Assembly (NCBI RefSeq): GCF_003933245.1
Contig: NZ_QUSX01000001.1
Location: 992,001 to 1,056,000 of the forward strand
Direction: 5' to 3'
Length of the DNA stretch: 64,000 nt
Source of the DNA: Maribacter algicola
Lineage (GTDB): Bacteria; Bacteroidota; Bacteroidia; Flavobacteriales; Flavobacteriaceae
In this document: positions 57,170 through 64,000 of the stretch, piece after piece
How the letters are laid out: the number at the start of each line of letters is the position of its first letter
Numbering within the stretch: the first letter of the stretch is position 1
Position numbers and translations under genes: made by a program
The notes under the pieces: generated by a model
What the model was told of the DNA's origin: nothing
Databases searched by the model: none
Seen by the model: only the letters and a program-made list of their open reading frames with translations

Positions 57170-57240
57170 ACCGTAAAAATACAATAAGATGGAAAGGCCT
57201 ACTAGATTTTAAAAACAATTGTTTTGGTGGGTAAAAGAAG

Positions 57241-57248
57241 TATTTTTG
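57241..57248 (+). promoter_or_regulatory. -7 element of dxs; suggests a later start
   Basis: TATTTTTG with TTG (57219-57221) about 19 bp upstream. It lies inside the longest open frame, so translation from 57224 would precede transcription. The GTG at 57266 fits better. Confidence 0.45.
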
Positions 57249-57265
57249 CCACGAATAAACTCCAA

Positions 57266-59032
57266 GTGGATCCACTTTTAGCACATATAGACTCGCCCAA
57301 GGACCTTAAAAAACTCTCGAAGGACCTGTTGGCCCAAGTGGCCAGGGAGTTAAGGGAGTTTATTATTGACATCGTGGCTACCAAGGAAGGGCATCTGGGA
57401 GCCAGCCTTGGTGTTGTGGAGCTTACGGTTGCCCTGCACTATGTATTTAATACGCCTTATGATAAATTAATATGGGATGTGGGCCATCAGGCGTATGGAC
57501 ATAAAATCATTACGGGAAGAAAGGACCTATTCGAGACCAATAGACAGCTCAACGGGATTAGTGGTTTTCCAAAAATGAGCGAAAGCGAATATGATGCCTT
57601 TGGAACAGGACACAGCTCTACTTCCATTTCGGCGATATTGGGAATGGCCTTGGCATCCAAATTAAAAGGAGAACACCAAAGACAGCATATTGCGGTTATA
57701 GGAGATGCCTCCATAGCCAGCGGCATGGCCTTCGAAGGTCTTAACCATGCGGGTGTCACGGATACCAACATTCTTATTATTCTCAATGATAATGCCATAG
57801 GAATAGACCCCAGTGTGGGTGCCTTAAAAAAATACCTGACCAATGTAAAAAAGGGCACGGCTAAGGACGAAAACATTTTTGAATGCCTAAATTTCAATTA
57901 CTCGGGTCCATTGGGTGGTCATGACCTTTATGGATTGATCAGCGAACTAGAGCGCTTAAAAAGCGTTCCTGGCCCCAAATTGTTGCATGTGATCACCACA
58001 AAGGGAAAGGGCCTTCAAAAGGCGGAAGAAAACCAGGTAGCCTATCATGCTCCTGGCAAATTCGACAAAACTACCGGGGAACTTTTAAAAAAGAGCGATC
58101 GGCCTGAGCCATTGAAATATCAGGATGTTTTTGGTCATACCTTGGTGGAACTTGCAAAAAACAATGAAAGAATAGTGGGAATTACGCCGGCGATGCCCAC
58201 GGGAAGTTCCTTAAAGTATTTGATGGAAGCCATCCCAGATCGTGCCTTTGACGTTGGGATCGCCGAACAGCATGCCGTAACCATGGCCGCAGGTATGGCA
58301 ACAGCAGGACTGGTGCCCTTTTGCAACATTTACTCAACCTTTTTGCAACGTGCCTATGACCAAGTGATCCACGATGTGGCACTGCAAAATATACCGGTCG
58401 TTTTTTGTTTGGATAGGGCAGGATTAGTGGGTCAGGACGGCCCCACCCACCATGGGGTGTTTGACATTGCCCATTTACGTTGTATCCCCAATATGATACT
58501 CTGCGCCCCTTTGAACGAGGTTGAACTTAGAAATATCATGTATACAGCGCAATTAGGATTGGAAAACCCCATTGCTATTCGTTATCCACGCGGCAGAGGG
58601 GTCCTATTGGATTGGCAGCGACCTTTTGAAAAGATAGCCATCGGCACATCTTTTGAGATAAAAAAAGGAAGAAAAATTGCCATCCTCAGTTCGGGAACCA
58701 TTGGAAACAACATTACTGAATTGTTGACAGCAATCAAAAACGATGAGGCCTTGGGACATTACCACTTTCCCTTCATAAAACCTTTGGACAAAAAACGTAT
58801 ACAGCAGGTCCTGGAAAGTTATGACCACATTGTAACGGTGGAGGATGGATCGGCCATTGGGGGTTTTGGCAGTGGCATTCTAGACGTAGCAAACGATTTG
58901 GGGCCCTACAAAAGCATCAAGTTATTTGGAATCCCTGATAAATTCATAACCCATGGTACCCAGGAAGAATTATACCGTTTGGCACAAATAGATATGCAAT
59001 CCATTAAAAACTATATAGAGACGCTTTTATGA
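57266..59032 (+). CDS. dxs: 1-deoxy-D-xylulose-5-phosphate synthase
   Basis: A transketolase-like enzyme of 588 residues if started at GTG 57266 (602 from a TTG at 57224). ThDP-binding GDASIASGMAFEG and the preceding GHLGASLGVVELTVALHYVFNTP, GTGHSSTSISA and later AEQHAVTMAAGMATAGL and DRAGLVGQDGPTHHG are family marks. It joins pyruvate and glyceraldehyde 3-phosphate in the first step of the MEP pathway, feeding the carotenoid and quinone genes seen elsewhere in the window. No ATG is near the family start. Confidence 0.95.
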   Translation: MDPLLAHIDSPKDLKKLSKDLLAQVARELREFIIDIVATKEGHLGASLGVVELTVALHYVFNTPYDKLIWDVGHQAYGHKIITGRKDLFETNRQLNGISGFPKMSESEYDAFGTGHSSTSISAILGMALASKLKGEHQRQHIAVIGDASIASGMAFEGLNHAGVTDTNILIILNDNAIGIDPSVGALKKYLTNVKKGTAKDENIFECLNFNYSGPLGGHDLYGLISELERLKSVPGPKLLHVITTKGKGLQKAEENQVAYHAPGKFDKTTGELLKKSDRPEPLKYQDVFGHTLVELAKNNERIVGITPAMPTGSSLKYLMEAIPDRAFDVGIAEQHAVTMAAGMATAGLVPFCNIYSTFLQRAYDQVIHDVALQNIPVVFCLDRAGLVGQDGPTHHGVFDIAHLRCIPNMILCAPLNEVELRNIMYTAQLGLENPIAIRYPRGRGVLLDWQRPFEKIAIGTSFEIKKGRKIAILSSGTIGNNITELLTAIKNDEALGHYHFPFIKPLDKKRIQQVLESYDHIVTVEDGSAIGGFGSGILDVANDLGPYKSIKLFGIPDKFITHGTQEELYRLAQIDMQSIKNYIETLL

Positions 59033-59115
59033 AAAGTCCCATACAACTTCTAACACCCATTTAGATGATTCTTGGCAAATTACATCTGACCAATTAAAAA
59101 CAATAAGAAACACAG

Positions 59116-60243
59116 ATGAAAAACGTTTTTTTCAATAGATCCAGACTCTTTTACTTTTTTACACTTTTTATTTCAATAGTGTCATATTCACAGGATACGA
59201 TACCCTCGCCCATCGTTCCGGATACGGTTATCATCGATACTACCGTGGTGGATACCATTGTAATACGAAAGACCCAGGAAAAAATCAAACACATTCCAAG
59301 GGGTGTGAATTTGACGAACCCCGTAATTTCCTTTAAACGCACAAAACCCCTAAAGGACAAATACGACCCCTTTAGGGTGCCCTCTTTTTGGAACAAGGAA
59401 AATACGCTGGGAATCAATTTAAGCGAGGCCGCCTTTATCAACTGGAATGCCGGGGGTGACAATGCGGTCAGCGGACTAGGATTTTTAAAGATCATACGGG
59501 ATTATAAGTTTCGATACTTTAAGTGGGACAATATCGTTGAACTCAGGTACGGACTAAATGCACAGGAAGGTAGGAAAATAAGAAAGACCGAGGACGTGAT
59601 ACGTTTAAGTTCCAACGTGGGCTATAGAAGGGACACGATCAGCAATTGGTACTATTCCGTCCAATTGAACTTCAATACCCAATTTTCAAATGGTTATAAA
59701 TATCCTGATAGGGATAACCCCATTTCAAGGTTCATGGCTCCGGGATACCTCTTCTTTGGTGCGGGTACGTCCTATATCAGCAAAAATCAGAAATTCAACC
59801 TGTACATGTCTCCTTTGACCCAAAAATCGACTTTTGTATTGGATCAGGATTTGGCGAACAAAGGTTCCTTTGGTGTGGAAAAAGCCATTTTGGATGATAA
59901 TGGAAATGTACTAACGCCGGGGGAAAACCATCGGTTGGAGCTTGGTATACTCATTACGCATAAATGGGAATTCAATATTGCCGAGAATATCGATGCCAAT
60001 AGCCGATTAAACCTATATACCGATTATCTCAGGAGCTTTGGAAACGTGGACGTTGATTGGGAACTTAACGTAAAAATGAGGGTCAACAAATACATCCTGA
60101 CCACCCTGGGTACCCATGTAATCTATGACGACGACATCCTTTTTGATGAAGTACAAAATGATGCGGGGGTAGTTACAGATCGTGGCATTCCCAAAATACA
60201 GTTCAAACAGGTACTTGGCATAGGGGTCACCGTGGATTTTTAA
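59116..60243 (+). CDS. DUF3078 outer-membrane-type protein
   Basis: A 375-residue protein with a signal peptide (FYFFTLFISIVSYSQ), a proline/threonine-rich N-terminal stretch, then a beta-barrel-like repetition (LGINLSEAAFINWNAGGDNA; RLSSNVGYRRDTISNWYY; FNLYMSPLTQKSTFVLDQ; QVLGIGVTVDF at the end). The family DUF3078 is regularly encoded next to dxs in flavobacteria, but its function is unknown. It lies 83 bp after dxs and probably shares the transcript. Its stop overlaps that of the convergent dgt gene. Confidence 0.88.
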   Translation: MKNVFFNRSRLFYFFTLFISIVSYSQDTIPSPIVPDTVIIDTTVVDTIVIRKTQEKIKHIPRGVNLTNPVISFKRTKPLKDKYDPFRVPSFWNKENTLGINLSEAAFINWNAGGDNAVSGLGFLKIIRDYKFRYFKWDNIVELRYGLNAQEGRKIRKTEDVIRLSSNVGYRRDTISNWYYSVQLNFNTQFSNGYKYPDRDNPISRFMAPGYLFFGAGTSYISKNQKFNLYMSPLTQKSTFVLDQDLANKGSFGVEKAILDDNGNVLTPGENHRLELGILITHKWEFNIAENIDANSRLNLYTDYLRSFGNVDVDWELNVKMRVNKYILTTLGTHVIYDDDILFDEVQNDAGVVTDRGIPKIQFKQVLGIGVTVDF

Positions 60244-61583
60244 AGTTGCTTGCCCGTAATTTTATTATGGATGTGTACGGCGGAACTATCGGAGAGACTG
60301 GCCACAAAGCAACAGGCATTCAATAAGATTTCATAAAGGGACAGATCCGTTCTTCGATAAAATTCGGGAAGGGTTTGCAATATCAAATGATGGTAATTGG
60401 TGGCGGTGTTATGCTTTTTTTGAACTAGGGCATCCGTATATACCTCCAAAATATCGGCTATAATCTTATATCCCGCGATCTCCTTTTCAATTACTTCATT
60501 GGCCTTATATACACGTTCCACGCTCAAGCTGATAATGTCCCGTACTTGCGCATCATATTTACTTTTATCCAGTAAAGAAACTTCAAAAGTACCATTTAGT
60601 ATATTTTCTTCGTTATCCATAAAAATAGATACCGCATCCTGAATTAGTGTGTTGATGGCCAAGGCCCTTAAATAGCTGATACGATCTTCCCTGTACGCAA
60701 GGGTATTATACTTTTTGGTATTTATGGAATCCTTCACAAGTTTTATTAGGTATTCGAGGGCATAATCCTCAGATATAAGCCCCAGATTGATACCGTCCTC
60801 AAAGTCTATTATGGTGTAACAAATATCATCTGCCGCCTCCACCAAGTACGTGAGTGGATGCCTAGCAAAAGTTAGATCTTCGCCAGTACGGGTCCGTATC
60901 AATCCCAAATCTTGGGCAATGTCTGCAAAAGCCGCCTTTTCCGACTGGAAAAACCCAAATTTTTTATCCGAAATATGCTTGGTAGGTCTTTTAGGGAGGG
61001 ATTCCTTGGGATATTTCATAAAGGCCCCCAAAGTGGCATAGCTCAGGCGCAATCCACCGGAAACACCTGCCCTATCCTGTGTCAATAGCTTAAAGCCATT
61101 TGCATTGCCCTCAAAATCAATAATATCCTGATATTCCTTGGGCGTTAAGTGTTCCCTAAAAACAGCGCCCTTCCCATTTTTAAAATATTCTCCTATGGCC
61201 TTTTCTCCGCTATGACCAAACGGAGGGTTTCCAATATCGTGTGCCAAGGCTGCAGCGGCAACAATGGCTCCAAAGTCATTGAACTTATAGCCATGGATCT
61301 CTTTTAAATGGGGATGCCTCTCAAGAATTTTTTGACCTGCCAACCTACCAAGGCTTCTTCCAACTACGGAAACTTCCAAGCTATGCGTGAGCCTGGTATG
61401 TACAAAATCGGTTTTTGACAGTGGTATAACCTGAGTTTTATCCTGTAGACTTCTAAATGCCGCGGAGAATATAATACGATCGTAATCCACATCAAATCCC
61501 AAACGGGTTTCATTCTGTTCGTTCCTAATTCTTTTATTGACATCGCCCTTTCTGCGCAATGATAGTAATTGCTCCCAATTCAT
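60240..61583 (-). CDS. dgt: dGTP triphosphohydrolase
   Basis: A 447-residue HD-domain enzyme. The metal site is seen as RLTHSLEVS (first His), AHDIGNPPFGHSGEKAI (His-Asp) and a later Asp around EAADDICYTIIDFEDG. Length fits the dGTPase family. It splits dGTP (or other dNTPs) to the nucleoside and triphosphate, controlling dNTP pools; some versions defend against phage, but the neighbourhood here is chromosomal. The ATG at 61583 is clear. Confidence 0.93.
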   Translation of the reverse strand: MNWEQLLSLRRKGDVNKRIRNEQNETRLGFDVDYDRIIFSAAFRSLQDKTQVIPLSKTDFVHTRLTHSLEVSVVGRSLGRLAGQKILERHPHLKEIHGYKFNDFGAIVAAAALAHDIGNPPFGHSGEKAIGEYFKNGKGAVFREHLTPKEYQDIIDFEGNANGFKLLTQDRAGVSGGLRLSYATLGAFMKYPKESLPKRPTKHISDKKFGFFQSEKAAFADIAQDLGLIRTRTGEDLTFARHPLTYLVEAADDICYTIIDFEDGINLGLISEDYALEYLIKLVKDSINTKKYNTLAYREDRISYLRALAINTLIQDAVSIFMDNEENILNGTFEVSLLDKSKYDAQVRDIISLSVERVYKANEVIEKEIAGYKIIADILEVYTDALVQKKHNTATNYHHLILQTLPEFYRRTDLSLYEILLNACCFVASLSDSSAVHIHNKITGKQL

Positions 61584-61759
61584 GTTGCTTCTTTAATCCT
61601 TGCAAGATACATTTTTTGCGATGTAGAAAGACCATACCAAATCATTCTACGACCAAAAACTATCGATACCTTAACCTTAAGAATATAAAGAGATAACCCG
61701 AACATAACCTTAAATTAACCTTGCATGTTTTTATTTGCAGGCAAATAAACTGTTTCCAA

Positions 61760-62143
61760 ATGAGAACATGCCTTTATGCAATCGTTACCCTTCTTACAAC
61801 CATGGCCTATGCACAGGGAAGTGGCTCGATTCGCGGTAAAATCCTGGATAATGAAATGTTCAACGAGCCTTTGCTTATGGCAACCGTTTCCTTGAAAAAT
61901 ACCCAGTGGAAAGATCAAACCAATTTTAACGGGAATTTTGAGATTACAGATGTGGAACCGGGCAACTACACCTTGGAAATCAGTTTTTTAGGTTACGAGT
62001 CTCGAGAAGTAGCTGTAGAAGTAAAGGAGAACCACCAACTTGAAATCTTGGAGTCGCTAAATGCCAAAACCTTATCATTGCCCGTGCTGGCAGAAGGTTC
62101 TGAAAAAATGACCTCGGACCGGTCTTTGGAACCGAATTACTGA
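61760..62143 (+). CDS. Secreted CarbopepD_reg-like domain protein
   Basis: A 127-residue protein from the ATG at 61760 (MRTCLYAIVTLLTTMAYAQ signal). One carboxypeptidase regulatory-like beta-sandwich follows (GSIRGKILDNEMFNEPLLMATV; NFNGNFEITDVEPGNYTLEISFLGYES). This is usually the head of a TonB receptor, but here it stands alone. It may bind carbohydrate or act in the outer membrane. No neighbour helps; the 178 bp behind it hold no gene. Confidence 0.75.
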   Translation: MRTCLYAIVTLLTTMAYAQGSGSIRGKILDNEMFNEPLLMATVSLKNTQWKDQTNFNGNFEITDVEPGNYTLEISFLGYESREVAVEVKENHQLEILESLNAKTLSLPVLAEGSEKMTSDRSLEPNY

Positions 62144-62321
62144 TTGGTGCATCCATCTAGGTTCAAAATTTTCAAAGTACCATCTTTTACGGATTTATTT
62201 CCTATTTTCATCGTCTTGAATTGAAGCAGGGATATAAAGCCTAATTCCTACTGACTTCATAACCTTATTTTAACCTGATTGACGAATTATAATATCATTT
62301 TTGCATTTATTTAATTTTTAG

Positions 62322-64000
62322 ATGGGAGAAAACATTTACCTCTTCATGATCATTGCCCTGGCCGTATTGGCCATTACGGACTTGGTAGTTGGAGTAAGTA
62401 ATGATGCGGTCAATTTTTTGAATTCGGCCATAGGTTCAAAGGCCATATCCTTCCGGACCATCATGATCGTTGCAAGTGTTGGAATCGCATTTGGTGCCAT
62501 ATCGTCCAGCGGTATGATGGAAGTGGCGAGAAAGGGAATTTTTAATCCAGGTGAATTCGTATTCTCTGAAATTATGATCGTTTTTATGGCCGTAATGATT
62601 ACGGACATCTTGCTTTTGGATTTTTTCAACACCTTGGGCATGCCCACATCCACAACGGTCTCCATTGTATTTGAGCTTTTAGGGGCGGCAGTCGCTATAT
62701 CCATTGTTAAAATTTATGCAGATGAAGGCAGTATATTAGATTTGGCCAATTACATAAATACCGATAAGGCCACGGAAATCATACTGGGCATATTACTATC
62801 CGTCGTTGTGGCGTTTACCATTGGTGCGGTCGTACAATTCCTAAGCCGAATCCTTATTTCCTTCAAATTCCACGAAAAGCCAAAGTGGTATGGAGCCGTA
62901 TTTGGAGGATTAGCCATCACTGGAATCATTTATTTTATTTTGGTAAAAGGTCTTAGTGGTACTTCGATTTTACCAGAGGCAGTGAATGAATTCATAGACA
63001 CAAAGGCATCTATGTTTATATTGATGAACATTGTGTTCTGGACCTTGGTATCCTTTGTGGTATCGGCGTTTTTGAAATGGAATATTTATACCCTTATCAT
63101 CATATTGGGCACTTTTGCACTGGCCATGGCCTTTGCTGGCAACGATTTGGTGAATTTTATTGGTGTACCTTTGGCCGCATTGGAATCGTTTACCAGTTGG
63201 AAAAGCTCTGGAATCCTTGCTTCGGAATTTAACATGCGGGGACTTTCCGCCGCTGTACAGACCCCCACCTATCTCCTTCTTTTATCTGGGGTAGTAATGA
63301 TCGTTACACTATGGTTTTCCTCCAAGGCCAAGAGTGTAGTAAAAACAAGTGTAGACCTGTCAAGACAGGATGAAGGCGACGAACGTTTTGAACCCAATTT
63401 TCTGTCTCGCCAAATTGTTAAATATACCATTAGGGCATCTGAGAACTTGAGCGGACTTATTCCAAAAGTCATTCAAGACAAAATCGACAAGCAATTCGAA
63501 AAACCCTATGTGTATATCCCAAAAAGCAAAGTAAAGGATTTACCCGCCTTTGATTTGGTGCGTGCATCCGTAAACCTTATGGTCGCAAGTGTATTGATTT
63601 CCATGGCCACATCCATGAAACTTCCTCTATCCACTACTTATGTGACCTTTATGGTCGCCATGGGATCTTCATTGGCCGATAGAGCCTGGGGGCCAGAAAG
63701 TGCTGTCTACAGGGTTGCAGGTGTACTCAATGTGATTGGCGGTTGGTTTTTTACGGCCTTTAGTGCTTTTACAGCTGCGGCAATCATTGCCTATATCATT
63801 CATCTTGGTGGCATTTTTGCCATTGGAGCGCTTTTGATCCTGGCATTTCTTCTTATTGGCAAAAATTATCTTTCCCATACCAAAAAACTGAAGGAAACCA
63901 AGTTGGAAGAGAAATTGCAACGTGCAGAAAGCAATACGATTATCGGGTTGATCGAAGAAAGTGCCTCCAATATTGCACTTTCCATGAAAAGGGGAAACAA
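62322..64000 (+). CDS. PiT-family inorganic phosphate transporter (C-terminus cut by window edge)
   Basis: An open frame from the ATG at 62322 runs off the right edge (at least 559 residues). Duplicated phosphate signatures are present: VGVSNDAVNFLNSAIG near the start and FAGNDLVNFIGVPLAAL in the second half, each with the SND/GND-xxN motif. About 10-12 membrane spans; an extra cytoplasmic stretch (SRQDEGDERFEPNFLS) lies in the middle as in flavobacterial members. It imports phosphate with Na+ or H+. The end KLKETKLEEKLQRAESNT suggests a cytoplasmic tail continuing outside. Confidence 0.93.
   Translation, partial: MGENIYLFMIIALAVLAITDLVVGVSNDAVNFLNSAIGSKAISFRTIMIVASVGIAFGAISSSGMMEVARKGIFNPGEFVFSEIMIVFMAVMITDILLLDFFNTLGMPTSTTVSIVFELLGAAVAISIVKIYADEGSILDLANYINTDKATEIILGILLSVVVAFTIGAVVQFLSRILISFKFHEKPKWYGAVFGGLAITGIIYFILVKGLSGTSILPEAVNEFIDTKASMFILMNIVFWTLVSFVVSAFLKWNIYTLIIILGTFALAMAFAGNDLVNFIGVPLAALESFTSWKSSGILASEFNMRGLSAAVQTPTYLLLLSGVVMIVTLWFSSKAKSVVKTSVDLSRQDEGDERFEPNFLSRQIVKYTIRASENLSGLIPKVIQDKIDKQFEKPYVYIPKSKVKDLPAFDLVRASVNLMVASVLISMATSMKLPLSTTYVTFMVAMGSSLADRAWGPESAVYRVAGVLNVIGGWFFTAFSAFTAAAIIAYIIHLGGIFAIGALLILAFLLIGKNYLSHTKKLKETKLEEKLQRAESNTIIGLIEESASNIALSMKRGN

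Noticed and set aside
57224..57265. The extended N-terminus of dxs from TTG 57224
   Set aside because: A good -7 box lies at 57241-57248 inside it and the residues do not match the family start. It is kept only as an alternative.
60240..61583. dGTPase as part of a defence island
   Set aside because: All neighbours are ordinary chromosomal genes and base composition is that of the core.
1..64000. CRISPR array
   Set aside because: No regularly spaced repeat series and no cas genes were seen.

Overview
The window looks like chromosome from a marine-type member of the Flavobacteriaceae (Bacteroidota). Support comes from promoter elements of the TAnnTTTG class with TTTG upstream, scarce Shine-Dalgarno sequences, Cys-lipoproteins with Asp-rich linkers, a FecI/FecR pair, a dxs-DUF3078 gene pair, and crtY with an isoprenyl diphosphate synthase. 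No species can be named from the sequence alone.

Layout. 1-3.9 kb: a FecR-type anti-sigma factor (running off the left edge) and its ECF sigma factor, divergent from two related lipoproteins. 4.15-26.5 kb: a foreign, AT-rich genomic island inserted in the 3' end of a tRNA-Asn gene. It is bounded by a perfect 30-bp direct repeat (4152-4181 and 26488-26517), with a tyrosine recombinase at the tRNA end. 26.5-64 kb: ordinary chromosome, comprising rseP, a SCO protein, feoAB with a tiny Cys-rich partner, DtxR/ZIP/TonB receptor metal genes, crtY and a prenyl synthase, a TetR-controlled RND efflux operon, aspS, a ClC channel, an M20 peptidase, cspA-like, tadA, dxs, DUF3078, dgt and a PiT phosphate transporter (cut by the right edge).

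The island is the exciting part. Its left third is one six-gene minus-strand operon (12855 to 4314) with tiny gaps or overlaps: SNF2-type helicase, type III Mod methylase, type III Res nuclease, then an ADP-ribosyltransferase-like toxin, a small antitoxin candidate and a SecB-like chaperone. The last three are in the order and have the composition of the CmdTAC toxin-antitoxin-chaperone anti-phage system. The toxin start codon lies inside the last codons of res. My reading is a layered defence unit in which restriction and a chaperone-controlled abortive toxin are co-expressed and translationally linked.

The rest of the island holds a UDG-fold protein, a GIY-YIG endonuclease overlapping a P4-type helicase/primase gene, a RecA-like (Sak4-like) ATPase, a DUF3871 protein, an excisionase-like HTH protein, an XRE regulator facing a three-gene operon of unknown proteins, an SRAP (HMCES/YedK) protein, a membrane-anchored HNH protein and the integrase. 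No capsid, conjugation or relaxase genes were seen. It resembles a satellite-like or defence integrative element rather than a phage or an ICE. Several perfect palindromes and end-specific repeats mark candidate operators, an origin candidate and integrase arm sites.
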